Origin: Nephrocerus scutellatus
Taxonomy: Eukaryota; Arthropoda; Insecta; Diptera; Pipunculidae
Assembly: GCA_947095585.1 (NCBI GenBank)
Contig: OX352763.1
Location: forward strand, 104,015,908-104,079,907
Direction: 5' to 3'
DNA length: 64,000 bases
The position numbers and the translations under genes are program-made. How positions within the stretch are numbered: position 1 is the stretch's first letter; every line of letters begins with the position of its first letter. The notes under the pieces are model-generated. The model saw nothing but the letters and a program-made list of their open reading frames with translations. It did not search any database and had not been told where the DNA came from. Shown piece by piece: positions 54,067 to 64,000 of the stretch.

Positions 54067-55372
54067 ACGGGTGTTTTTTTAGGAGGTTTGTTTTTCCGAT
54101 AGATGTCGTTTTATTTTATGACAGTTGTTTTGACAGCTCAAAGTGGCATTTCTACTCAGTATTGTTTGGCAAATCATTATGAATAGGTTAACTCCAGAAC
54201 AACGTTTTCAAATCGTGGAAATTTATTTTCAAAATCAGTGTTCAATTAAAAATGTTTATAGAGCACTTCGTGAATTTTATGGTGCACATAATCGTCCGTC
54301 AGAGACCACCATAAAGAACGTAATTACCAAATTTCGGTCTACATTCACTCTTTTGGATGCCAAGCCACCGACAAGAATGAGAAGAGTTCGTACAGAAGAA
54401 AATATTGCTGTCGTTGAGGCCAGTGTCGAAGAAAACGACAATTTATCGATTCGTCGTCGTGCTCAGCAAATTGGACTTTGTCCATCGACTTTATGGAAAA
54501 TTTTACGTAAAGATTTGGGTTTGGTGCCATACAAAATTCAATTGGTGCAAGAATTAAAGCCACACGACCATCGTTTGCGCCGTGAATTCAGTGATTGGTC
54601 GTTAAATCAATTGAACGAAGATCCATTTTTTTACCGTAAAATTCTCTTCAGTGATGAGGCGCATTTTTTGTTAAATGGATACGTCAACAAACAAAATTGT
54701 CGCATTTGGAGCAAAGATAATCCACACGCCGTTCAAGAATTACCAATGCATCCTGATAAATGTACTGTTTGGTGCGGTCTATGGGCTGGTGGGATCATCG
54801 GTCCATATTTCTTTAAAAATGAGGAAGGACGACGCGTTACCGTGAATGGAAATCGATACAGAACCATGTTAAATGAGTTTTTGTTGTCAAATCTTGAAGA
54901 TATGGATATGGATGAAATGTGGTTTCAACAAGATGGTGCCACTTGCCATACAGCACGTGAAACAATCGACTTATTGAAAGAAACTTTCAACGACAACATT
55001 ATTTCGAGAAATGGTCCGGTGAATTGGCCTCCGCGTTCGTGCGATTTGACGCCACTCGATTACTTTTTGTGGGGATACGTGAAGTCATTGGTTTATGTGG
55101 ATAAACCTCAATCGATTGACGCTTTGGAAACCAATATTCAACGTGTCATTGCTGACATACGCCCTCAAATGCTTGAAAAAGTGCTGGAAAATTGGACCTC
55201 CAGAATGACATTTGTGAAAAATAGTCGTGGTAGCCATATGCCAGAAATTGTGTTTAAATGTTAAATGCCAAAAAATTATCTACCAAATAAAAAAAAATTT
55301 TGGTCATTTCATAATTTTATATGTGTTTTATTCAAAAAAAAAAAATCGGCAACCTCTTAAAAAAACACCCGT
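54067..55372 (+). mobile_element. Complete mariner element, rosa type (DD41D)
   Basis: The left terminus acgggtgtttttttaggagg and the right terminus cctcttaaaaaaacacccgt are inverse copies with one mismatch over about 22 bases. TA stands immediately outside both ends (54065-54066 and 55373-55374), the target duplication of Tc1/mariner elements. It is 1306 bases long, with one intact transposase gene filling most of it. All parts needed for autonomous transposition are visible, so this copy is recent or conserved. Confidence 0.95.
54179..55264 (+). CDS. Mariner transposase, intact, DD41D
   Basis: 361 residues from the ATG at 54179; an in-frame GTG at 54143 is upstream but unlikely in a eukaryote. 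Residues 4-55 (LTPEQRFQIVEIYFQNQCSI...) and 71-120 form two helix-turn-helix regions that bind the terminal repeats. The catalytic aspartates are D159 (RKILFSDEAHFLLNG), D252 (WFQQDGATCHTARE) and D294 (CDLTPLDYFLWGY). There are 41 residues between D252 and D294, the spacing that defines the rosa group. The protein would act in the nucleus, cutting the element out and inserting it at TA. No stops or frameshifts are present. The length fits the family (about 345-370). Whether it is expressed is not visible. Confidence 0.95.
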   Translation: MNRLTPEQRFQIVEIYFQNQCSIKNVYRALREFYGAHNRPSETTIKNVITKFRSTFTLLDAKPPTRMRRVRTEENIAVVEASVEENDNLSIRRRAQQIGLCPSTLWKILRKDLGLVPYKIQLVQELKPHDHRLRREFSDWSLNQLNEDPFFYRKILFSDEAHFLLNGYVNKQNCRIWSKDNPHAVQELPMHPDKCTVWCGLWAGGIIGPYFFKNEEGRRVTVNGNRYRTMLNEFLLSNLEDMDMDEMWFQQDGATCHTARETIDLLKETFNDNIISRNGPVNWPPRSCDLTPLDYFLWGYVKSLVYVDKPQSIDALETNIQRVIADIRPQMLEKVLENWTSRMTFVKNSRGSHMPEIVFKC

Positions 55373-55644
55373 TATTTACCTAACTAATCCACTTGTGGGC
55401 TACTGCTTGCGTGGCAGGTCGGTATTTGATATTCAAGTGCAAAAGTGAAATCATCCGATTTCGGTGACCAATCAAAAGGGTCAATCTATACTTTTCGCAA
55501 TATTACGCCACCTATAACCAAGCTCAAGTTTCGCAAATTTAGACTATTGATGGAGTAAGTGAACCGCAAGATGTAATCATCCACAGGGTGCGTTGTAACA
55601 AAATTTTCGTTTTGTTTATTTTTCCTTTAGTTTCTCTATTTTAC

Positions 55645-56040
55645 AATTCCGACTAGCAAAAGGGAGAACCTTCACATGCTTTATTGCCGAATTTGTAATG
55701 ATACCAACAGTCTTCACGTTTGGGCATTGGTCTACCGGTTGATGATGATCTGTCCGAGTTTACACTACCAGATCTTGATCTGAAGCGTGAATTTGAATTG
55801 GAATTTACGATTGCCATAAGAGTATTCGTTTGCGTTTTCAAATCGGAAATCTGCTCAGATAGTGCTAGTCTATCGGAATTGGAATCTATACAGGGAGAAT
55901 TTGAAGAAACACCAACCAGAGATGATTTTGATTTAGATGCGGTACAAAAATATGTGTTTGTGATAAAGTTTCCATAACCTTATCAGCACGTTCAGCGAGA
56001 ACCGCTAGTGAAACATCATTCTCAAAAGGGGTAATGACCA
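55645..56040 (-). pseudogene. Gypsy gag C-terminal fragment
   Basis: The minus strand reads TPFENDVSLAVLAERADKVM, a linker SRSGSVNSDRSSSTGRPMPK, then CWYHYKFGNKACEGSPFC. The last is the Cys/His zinc-binding motif (C-W-Y-H-x-K-F-G-x-x-A-x-x-C) of one insect gypsy lineage. A frame change lies around 55845. The N-terminal part is missing, being replaced by the hAT remnant. The same gag block occurs at 28323-28640. Confidence 0.7.
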
Positions 56041-57244
56041 CCCGAATAGATGCCATTAAGTGGTCAACAGTCAGAGAACTCCTAAGTTCCGATCCGATTT
56101 GATGTTTTTCATTTGAGAAAACGCCTTATTGTACGTCTTCTCCGACCCAACGATGGTCGACCACAGCCTTGAAATACTCGATGCTTCACATAGATAAGTG
56201 GAACCAAAAAATGCAAATATCCTCATTGCCACCGATCTTAATAACGGATATTTTTCTTCTGGTAGTAAATTCCAAAAATTATTTTCATTTGCACGTGCTT
56301 TCAGAATTATATCTGATCCGATGAATTTAATTGAAAAGTATGACCTAGATTTGATGAAATATCCTCGTTATCGAATTCTCCAAAAGGAAATGAAATAAAT
56401 TCAAAAATCGGTTGAAGATTATTGAGATTTGCAAGTCGTCTCTCAAATTCTTGATGAAAATTTTTTAGTTCAGAACAAAACATTTCAATATTACATTCAC
56501 CAGTAAGTTTAATACATTTTTCTAAATATGGAAAATTTTTTTAAAATTTTGCCTTTTTAATTGTGAGGCAAAATGTTTTAATTTAGCTTTAAAAGCATTT
56601 ACCGAACTGAACAACTCAATAATATTTTTTCTTTTCCTTTTCCTTGTAATTGTAAATTGTAATTGTAAAGTTGTAATGGCCTATAAAATCCGTAAGAAAT
56701 GCTAATTTTTTTACCCATACTGGATCTTCCAATTGTTCATGTTTTTCTCCTTTTATTTTTAAAGTTGGATAATAATTTCTCGCTGCCCTCAAGAAAAGCT
56801 TCCTTAAAAATTTCCCCATCCCGATAAGGCTTTTTATGTTTTGCCAAAACGTATGTTATGACATAAGATGCTTCAGTTGCAATTTTGGATTGATGCTCAG
56901 GCTTTTGAAACAAAAGTTGCTGAGCGGTTAATTGCTTTTTTAATTCTCTTATTTTTTGTCTTCTTAATTCTGTATTAACAGGGTAATCATTTTCATAAAT
57001 TTTGTGCAAACTCGAAAAATGTCTTTCGAGATTTCCTTTCTTGGGCAAGGCGACTGTAACACGACATATCAAACATAGGCATTTATCCTTAGACATAGTA
57101 AAAAAATAAAGCTCTTCCCATTCATTATGGAAATGATATGTTTTTTCTTATTAAAATTAAAAGATTTGAAATTAATCTAGTAAATTATTTAAAATGTCTG
57201 CGATCGACTGTCGAACTGTTCGCGATCGACCGTTTGCCCACTCC
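56040..57244 (-). pseudogene. hAT element of GTF2IRD2/ZBED5 type, internally deleted
   Basis: On the minus strand the end caggagtgggcaaac at 57244 is a typical hAT terminus. A frame from 57096 begins MSKDKCLCLICRVTVALPKK with a BED-like finger (CLIC...HFSSLHK), then TEASYVITYVLAKHKKPYRD and EIFKEAFLEGSEKL. After a large internal deletion come AFKAKLKHFASQLKRQNFKK and LLPEEKYPLLRSVAMRIFAF with FGSTYLCE. An extra ~57-base insertion precedes AFSQMKHIKS of the dimerisation region. Several frameshifts are present. The catalytic core is gone, so it is a non-autonomous relic. Its far terminus was not found and it abuts gypsy gag. Confidence 0.75.
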
Positions 57245-57989
57245 TGCTCTATACCAAACAAAAGCTTTACAAATAAATTTGAACGCGAGCAGCGCAGCAA
57301 CGAAACCGAATGTCCAAAAGTTCGCGCTCGTTCGTCGCGTATTTTTATTCTGTGGATGAATTTTGTATTTTTTGTTTTGGGTCAACACTATCGACTAACC
57401 CGATACGGAATTTCGATGGTCCGAACAAAAAATGACTAAAATTCCTTTCGAGGACTTTTCTGCCGCTTTTGCAGCGGGGCAATGCCCTACACCGCACTAC
57501 ACTGGCCGGCTAAACTCGTGGCCTCTTTTTCTTTCTTTAGAGAATGACGTAGACACACGTGCTTATAATAGGCGGAAGTCCCTGTATCCGTCTGGTGACT
57601 TTAAAATTTTAATGCAAAAATACTATTGGCAGATGCAAAAGGAATATTTAAATTACTTACAATTATTTATTAATGATCCAATTGATAGTACGAAAGACTT
57701 AAGACACGAACTTAAACACCAAGTAAGAGACAAAGTACCTGGGAACCAACTTTACCGAGAGGCACTCAAAAAAGAATTGAATTTCAAGTTGAAGATGATT
57801 AATAATTTGATTGGTAAACTGGTCCAAAAGAATGAAATGTATTTTCAGCATTAGTTGTCGTCTATTGATGATGATATTTGGCGAAATTTGGCGAAATTTA
57901 TTCGATTGTAAATAATAAATGGCGTCGGTAGTGCTGGAAGCTGCTCGAACAATGGCGTACATCAGATGAGATTCGTATTTTTGCGATCC
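57245..57989 (+). other. Unassigned stretch with a 140-codon open frame
   Basis: The plus frame at 57432-57854 begins MTKIPFEDFSAAFAAGQCPT and later reads LRHELKHQVRDKVPGNQLYR. It has no recognisable domain and ends just before the LINE fragment. It could be chance or a piece of an unfamiliar transposon. Nothing else is seen here. Confidence 0.25.
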
Positions 57990-58905
57990 AGTAAAATATT
58001 TTTCGAGCCAAGGAAATAAATCCAAATAAAACTCGTTGAATCGTTGAGGCGGCAATGCACAATCCGGAAGCGTAGAGCTAGCTGCTAAATGCGCAGCAAA
58101 CATATTGTCCATCTATTGACTATAGATCTGACAACTGGAATGTCATTATAAATGAGCGTTGGAATCGACGACGAGGCTGTATTTTTGATTCTTTTCACGA
58201 AAGATCATACATTTTTACTACATTTGGGACATTGTAGTATTTTTTGCCTTAATTTTCGGTCGTATGCGAATTTGACTCGCCGAAGATGGGCATTGCAATC
58301 ATAACGAAATTTTTTCGGTTTTCCTCAGTAGGGTTTGCTTTGTAAAACCGAAAGCATACCTCCCTTATCCTAGAAGCCTCTTTACAGTTCGAGTCATACC
58401 ATCCATCTTCCTTTGATTTAATAGATTTATTCCTGAAAGGGATAAACTTTCTCATACCAATAAGATTGATGTTTGTGATTGCATCAGCGGCGGCACCCAC
58501 GTTGCTATCACGAAAAAATAGCGACCAGTTAGTTCTCCCAAAGAAGTTGTTAAGGCCGTCCCAATTGGCTTTCTCGTATTGTCATACTGTTTTTTTGGGA
58601 GTTTTTTCTCTGACTACGTGTGGTTTATTAACGAGAAATTAGCTGATACTACACAATGGTCTGACGAGCCTAGAGCCGAAAATACATTGACGGAGTATTT
58701 ATCAGGACGAGAGTTAATTCAAGTCAAGGTTGTTAGCGGAATGATATGCAATGTCAGGTATTCGGGTAGGCTCATTTACAAGCTGATTAAGGTGATTAAA
58801 CTCAGCGAATAACTCAAAACACCTTCCTTCGGGTGTTGTCTGGCCAGAATGGCGAAGCCACCCAGAATCGCCCGCAATGACGATTTCATTTTTACGATGT
58901 TTTGT
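57990..58905 (-). pseudogene. Non-LTR retrotransposon endonuclease fragment (Jockey/LOA-like)
   Basis: The minus strand encodes NEIVIAGDSGWLRHSGQTTP, ELFAEFNHLNQLVNEPTRIP and YHSANNLDL, from the C-terminal half of the apurinic-type endonuclease. After stops come EKANWDGLNNFFGRTNWSLF, DGWYDSNCKEASRIREVCFR and, at 58090, FAAHLAASSTLPD. The last three have close counterparts in the LINE at 13548-14990, so both are one family. Reverse transcriptase downstream is lost. Many stops are present. Confidence 0.75.
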
Positions 58906-59206
58906 GTCAATTCTTAAGATTAAATCAGACAGTGCATCAAACTCACATGAACAAAAATTTTATTGTCTTTTTTTTTATGAAAGTCTTCTTTCGACTTATG
59001 AAAAAATGAAATTGGGATATGGGATAGGTAGAAATGAGGTCTACATGCAGTCAGGTCATTCCCTTTTAAAGACCTATATATAAATTATTTATATATAGGC
59101 TCATATTTATATATATATATATATACTATAACTACGTTAAAACTATGAAAATTACTTTGCAAAAAAATTTAATAAATGTAATTTATAAAAATTTCATAAA
59201 AATTGT

Positions 59207-61290
59207 TTGAAAAAAATTTTTTTTTTAAATCTTTCCACTACTATAGAAGAAGCTCCTCCCAACATCCAGGAGCAGTGGCGCGCTATACAGTCAGCTATAA
59301 CCATCGCCGCGCAAAGCACCATCGGAAGAAGACCTCCGAGGTTCCGCAATGATTGGTTCGATGATCAATGCCGAAGGGTCGTCGAAAATAATCGGAAGCT
59401 TCGTGAAAAATGGTTGGCTCGCAACACTAGAAGCACTCTAGCAGAATATCTCCGTGCTAGGAAAGCCACGACTAAATACCTCCGACAAAAGAAGCGCGAT
59501 CATATGAGATCATGCATCGAAAACATCAGCTTCCAAGCGGAAATAGGAAACTCTTTTGCTAACGCCAGATATCTAACTAAAGACTTCATCCCAAGAAGTA
59601 CAGCCATCAAAGACGGGAATGGAGAGCGGAGAACAAACGTGGCTGATGTTCTCTCAGTATGGAAAACCTACTTTCAAAATCTGCTAAATCGGAATGACGA
59701 AGTGATCCCCTTTAGAGCAATAGCTCCTCCAGGTGAAGAGATCTTCGTCGAATATCCCACGGTAGAGGAAGTAGATGCAGCTATTAGTAGATTAAAAAAT
59801 GGAAAGGCACCCGGTCTCAACGGAATCCCCGCAGAATTGATCAAGCTCGGAGGCGCTACTCTTGCTACAAATATATACGATCTCTGCGTCTCTATTTGGG
59901 ACCAAAAAGAGCTGCCGGAGAATTGGAAGACCGCACTCATATGTCCGCTGCACAAAAAAGGAGACCGTCTTAAATGTGGAAACTATCGTGGTATCGCTCT
60001 ATTGAACACTGCTTACAAAGTGTTGGCTAATGTTGTACTTGCCAGACTCATCCCTTTCGCCGAAATGTGGTTTTCGTCCCAACCGATCGACCACTGACCA
60101 ATGTTTTACCATGAGGATGATCTTGATTGATGATTGATTGATGATGTTGGGATTCATACTAATAATGATAAAAAAAAAGAAAAAATTGGAGAAAAATAGT
60201 AAGAAACATAATTTGATATTAAAGGATAAATTTGTTCTTTTCTAAATAATTTAACTGCATCACAAAATGGTTGAGGGATCCCTGAAATCCCAACTTTATT
60301 AGGACCTTTACGAATTAAATTAACAACCTCTGGGTCTGTATGTAGAATCGTAATTGAGGGAGCTGTCTCAGACTCCTTTGAAATAACATCTGGTGTTCGT
60401 CAGGGAGATGCACTCGCGCCTGTGCTGTTCAATTTGGCGTTTGAATACGTAGTCGGAAAAAGCAACATTGAAACTTCGCGCTGTATATTTAATAAATCAG
60501 TCCAAATTCTTGGATATGCAGATGATATCGTGCTTCTTGGCCGAAGACCTAGCGATATCAAGGACAGTTTCATACAGATCGGTCGCTGCGCAAGAAGACT
60601 TGGTTAGGAGGTGAACAGCAACAAAACAAAATTTCTATCAACACCCAGGAACATCTCCATGGTAAATCTCGGAACTGGCGACCATAACTTTGATAGCGTC
60701 GAAAAGTTTAAATTCCTCGGGTCAGTTATAACATCGTATGCAGGCAGATATAAAAGCCTGAATCGCTGCCGGACAACGAGTTTTCTATGCCCAATCCAAA
60801 TTATTGCGATCTTAACATCTGTCGCAGTCGTGCAAGCTCGCACTTTATAAAGCACTCATAGACCTGTGCTGGCTTTCGGAAGCGAGAGCTGGACCATGAC
60901 CTCTAGCGATTGTAGATTGTTATCTACCTTCGAAAGAAAAATCATTCGCTCATTCTTTGGTCCAATTAAAGTCGCGGACAACGAATATCGGATTCGTATG
61001 AACCATGAGATAAGGCAGCTTCTTGGAGGCTGCGATATCATCGGATTCATCAAATCCAATCGAGCTCGATGGCTCGGCCACGTTACACGGTCTCCACAAC
61101 ACCGAATGACCAATAAAGTGTTACATCAACAACCAGCCGGTGTGCGTCGTAGAGGAAGACCCCGACTGCGTTGGCGTCACGACGTCGGACAAGATCTACA
61201 TGCATTAGGATGTCGAAACTGGAGGACGAGAGCGATGGACCGAGACGGATGGAGGAAAGCCAGAGAGAGAGAGAGAAAACTACTATAGCA
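59207..61290 (+). pseudogene. RTE-type LINE, broken by a replaced segment
   Basis: The 59207-60097 frame contains FRNDWFDDQCRRVVENNRKL, RLKNGKAPGLNGIPAELIKL, ENWKTALICPLHKKGDRLKC and GNYRGIALLNTAYKVLANVV (fingers and early palm). The next palm block is replaced by unrelated DNA (60062-60350). The frame then resumes with [20 protein letters not shown] and LGYADDIVLLGR, the catalytic YADD intact (60422-60607). KFLGSVITS follows, then FGSESWTMTS (60866), WLGHVTRSPQHR and a basic C-terminus ending WRKARERERKLL at 61288. Three to four frame changes are present. It would have copied its own RNA at a nicked target. Confidence 0.85.
60062..60350. other. Foreign segment inside the RTE palm domain
   Basis: This segment replaces the expected FRPG...DF-x-AYD blocks. 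Part of it (60170-60345) is open on the minus strand ([20 protein letters not shown], then [18 protein letters not shown]), with no family I can name. It also holds gattgatgattgattgatga repeats at 60126-60144. A replaced rather than simply inserted segment suggests deletion with filler. Confidence 0.5.
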
Positions 61291-61642
61291 ATTCACAAAT
61301 GCAATAAAAAAATTAAAATTGTGAAATTAATTAGACCCAACGGTTTAATAAAAATAAAATGGATTCCAAAATTAAAAATGTTACGCTGATGTTAATCTGC
61401 TCTTGAATTAATATTCACAGGTCATTATAATAAAGGTATTGAAAAACTCATTGAACCAAAAGGGTGGAGAATGGAAAGTAAAATTTTAAATTTCAAAATA
61501 AAGTAAAATGTTGACGGAAAACAGTTTGGTGGTCACTGATGGTTTCACTGTAGAGGAAATCTTCGTTTGCTTGTTTCACCCCCCGTCTACTCGTACATCA
61601 TCCAATTTATAGACTTTTACTTTTCTTTTAGATATGCTATAT
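61291..61642. other. AT-rich sequence between the RTE LINE and the hAT element
   Basis: A short plus-strand open segment at about 61418-61500 (GHYNKGIEKLIEPKGWRMES) has no family I recognise. Otherwise nothing is seen. Confidence 0.4.
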
Positions 61643-64000
61643 CAGGGCTTCTTAAACTTTTTTATATAGCGACCCCCTTCAAGCTTAGGAAATTTTAAAC
61701 GACCCCCTCCTCCATATAATGAAATATATATTAACCGTAGATGTAGATGTAATATCGCACTATTTTACAATGTAAATAAAATAAGGATTAAAGAATACGT
61801 ACCCATTCATTTCACAAATATATAATTGGAAACGTTGACGGGATATCGGTCGTAATAAAACACAATAAATAGAATGACATTAAACTATATATATATTTAT
61901 TCAATAGAAAAAATAAACTTTTGTGACAATTTTTTTTAATAAAAACATATTATTAACATCAAACAATATTAATGTGACGGATGTGATTGTTTATTTTTAC
62001 ACAAATAATTAAATCTAGGCTCAATTTGAGTTAGTGCAGATCGTAATAAATTTTCAACGTTTATTAAAGTTGAACGGTATTTTGATTTTATGTAAGTTAA
62101 TGTGGAAAAGGCTGATTCACATAAATATGTTGTACAAAATGGCAGTAATTTGTTCATTGCCATTTCCGATAGTAGGGGATATTGATTTGATTTCTATCCA
62201 AAATTCATGCACAGGCACTTGAGAAAATCTGAGTCGCAAGGTAGTATCACTTGTTAATTCGGCAAATTCTTCTTGTGCTTTTAAGTTTAAAAAATTAATT
62301 TCTTCCATTTCAATTGAAAATGGATTGCAAATCCATTGTTGTGTATCGATATCATTGGGAAAATACCTATGCATGTAAACTTCCATATCCTTCAAATGAT
62401 TAACTATAATTTTTGTTATAGGAGTATCTTTTTTTGAAATATTGTTACTAATTATATACTCGTCAGTAAATGGAAACATTTCGAGCGATCCACTTTCCAC
62501 TCTGTTCTTCCATATAAGAATTTTTTTAACAAAGGCCTCAAGTTTATTTTTTAACATAAACATATTAACGCAGACTCCCTGCATTGATAAATTCATATCA
62601 TTGATTTTATCAAAAATATCTGCCAAATAGCATAGCTTGAGAAGCCATAAATTATCTTGAAAATAATCGGCCAAATTAGAATTTTGCTCTGTTAGAAATA
62701 TAAGAACTTCATCTTTTAAAGTTAATAATCGTTTCAAACTTCGACCTCTTGATAGCCACCTAACTTCAGCATGTAGCAATAAACTTGTATAATCCGAATC
62801 CATATCAATGCACCAATTTTTAAACAATTGACTATTAAGTGCTCGACTTTTAATAAAGTTAATGATTTTGACTGCATCAAAAAACACAGTGTTTAATTCT
62901 GGTGCAATTTTTTTAACAACAAGTGCCTCTCGGTGAATCATACAATGTGTAAATGTAATATGATCATTTCCAGCTTTAACAAATGCTGTAAAACCAAGAT
63001 CTTGTCCGGTCATTGCTGCAGCACCGTCTGTGCACACACCAACACAATTTTTCCAATTTAATCCTTCTTTTTCAAAAAACTCATTTACTTTTTTATATAT
63101 ATCTTTTCCACGAGTATGACCTTCCAGAGGACGACAAAACAGTATATCTTCATGAATGCTTCCCTCATAAATATATCTTACAAAAAGTAACAACTGTGCC
63201 ATTTTTGAAATGTCTGTCGACTCGACCAGTTGTATTGCAAACTTTGAGCTGTCTTTAAGCCTCATAAGAAGCTGTTGAAATTGATCATTGCTAATGTCTG
63301 AAATTCTTTTGGACACAGTGTCATTTGATAATGGAATTTTACTAATTTCAGCAGCATACTGTTTTCCATGAACAATTTCAGACGTTCCTATAGCTGCAGG
63401 TAGTAAAAGTTGCTCTCCAATAGTAAAAGGCTTTTTCGTTTTTGCTATCAAATACGAAACTTCATACGATGCCAATAGATATTTATCATTCAAAGTAACA
63501 TACTTCTCCAAAGTGTTCTTTTCTTTATTTGATGTTTGCAAAAGACGCTCAAAATATTCTATTGGCTTTTTTGATAACGTTGCATGTTTAGTATTCAAAT
63601 GTCGTTGCAGTTTTGACGGTTTCATGCTTTCTGCAGCCAAAACTTCTTTGCAAATTAAGCACACTGGTTGTTCTTCATTGTTGTGAGAAGAGCATGTGAA
63701 GCCATACTGCAAATATGATTCGTCATATTTTCTTTTTTTTGTTTTGCTAGAAGTGGGATTTGAAGCACTGCAACTTGGTTGTGACGGCGTGGCAGACTTA
63801 TTAGTTGGAATTTTAATTAGCCATTTATCCATGATGGTTAAATAATAATAAATAATTAAACAAAATGTAGTTGAACTTTAACGTAATAATTAAAAACACC
63901 AACTGAAAATTACACAGTAAATACACACATGTCACTACGAAGACAAAGCTGAGTCCAAACTGAAGTACAAACAGAAAAAAAAACTACTACATACATACTA
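61643..64000 (-). mobile_element. hAT element (ZBED5/SCAND3 type), right end outside the window
   Basis: The left terminus cagggcttcttaaacttttt with gcgacccccttcaagc just inside is a classic hAT (Charlie-like) end. The 8 bases before it (tgctatat, 61635-61642) are the candidate target duplication. The other terminus and second duplication lie beyond 64000. The transposase occupies 61969-63832. Confidence 0.85.
61969..63832 (-). pseudogene. hAT transposase (ZBED5/SCAND3-like), one frameshift from intact
   Basis: From the ATG at 63832 a 571-codon frame runs to 62117. It has a BED-type zinc finger with Cys58, Cys61, His78 and His83 (CLICKEVL, KLQRHLNTKHA). The RNase H-like core has D207 (VESTDISKMAQL) and D269 (VGVCTDGAAAMTG), then HCMIHREALV and EVRWLSRGRSLKRLL. 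Near 62180-62190 the frame shifts. The other frame then gives YPLLSEMAMNKLLPFCTTYL and CESAFSTLTYIKSKYRSTL, the dimerisation region, ending HPSH at 61969. A single small indel therefore separates it from a full ~620-residue transposase. Domesticated ZBED relatives exist in animals, but the attached terminus shows this is a transposon. Confidence 0.9.

Noticed and set aside
54143..54178. Upstream GTG start for the mariner transposase
   Set aside because: GTG starts are not expected in an insect gene. The ATG at 54179 fits family length and the MNRLTPEQR opening.
59207..61290. Host gene related to craniofacial development protein 2
   Set aside because: Databases often label RTE elements this way; the reverse transcriptase blocks show it is a LINE.

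Overview
This window looks like transposon-dense DNA from an insect, most likely a higher fly (Cyclorrhapha; a tephritid-like fly is plausible, but that is inference). There are no bacterial-style operons, ribosome binding sites or CRISPR arrays, and I cannot support any complete host gene. Almost every recognisable reading frame is a transposase, reverse transcriptase, gag or protease remnant. The rosa-type (DD41D) mariner transposases, the tRNA-headed SINE and LINE tails built on gttaggttagg fit a dipteran repeat landscape. Base composition is AT-rich throughout, with many microsatellites and minisatellites.

Layout. 0-1.3 kb: minus-strand Ty3/gypsy and Ty1/copia gag remnants. 1.6-3.4 kb: tandem duplications. 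4-8.8 kb: AT-rich DNA with a hairpin, a possible Myb/SANT fragment, a CAAAAGACC array and a 119-bp minisatellite. 9-10.3 kb: nested inverted-repeat elements. 11.8-15 kb: LINE tails and a broken minus-strand LINE. 17.2-18.4 kb: decayed rosa-type mariner. 18.9-19.7 kb: gypsy gag/protease fragment. 19.9-20.1 kb: SINE. 20.7-23.0 kb: an hAT element with two short introns.

The dominant structure is a direct tandem duplication. Unit 1 (21315-31046) is repeated almost perfectly as unit 2 (31048-40683). Each unit carries most of the hAT transposase, a broken piggyBac transposase, pieces of gypsy pol and gag, a 1.05-kb inverted-repeat element and an Ala/Gly/Asp-rich modular ORF. The left breakpoint lies inside the last hAT intron. 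The right breakpoint lies in the 3' end of a second Ala-rich ORF, which survives intact only at 40648-41013. One substitution, a poly-G length change and a 94-bp deletion between short direct repeats separate the units.

41-54 kb holds RTE-type LINE fragments, gypsy and Bel/Pao remnants with two recognisable primer-binding sites, a MITE and a (TGCCAACGGGCA)-bearing array interrupted by a foldback-like insert. 54067-55372 is a complete mariner with TA target duplications, terminal inverted repeats and an intact 361-residue DD41D transposase. This is the only evidently intact transposase gene here. 55.6-61.3 kb holds gypsy gag, a deleted hAT of GTF2IRD2/ZBED5 type, a LINE endonuclease fragment and a longer plus-strand RTE LINE. 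61643 to the window end is a nearly intact hAT element of the ZBED5/SCAND3 type, broken by one frameshift.

The genes do not form a pathway. The window records layered insertions, a large recent duplication and several satellite-like arrays.
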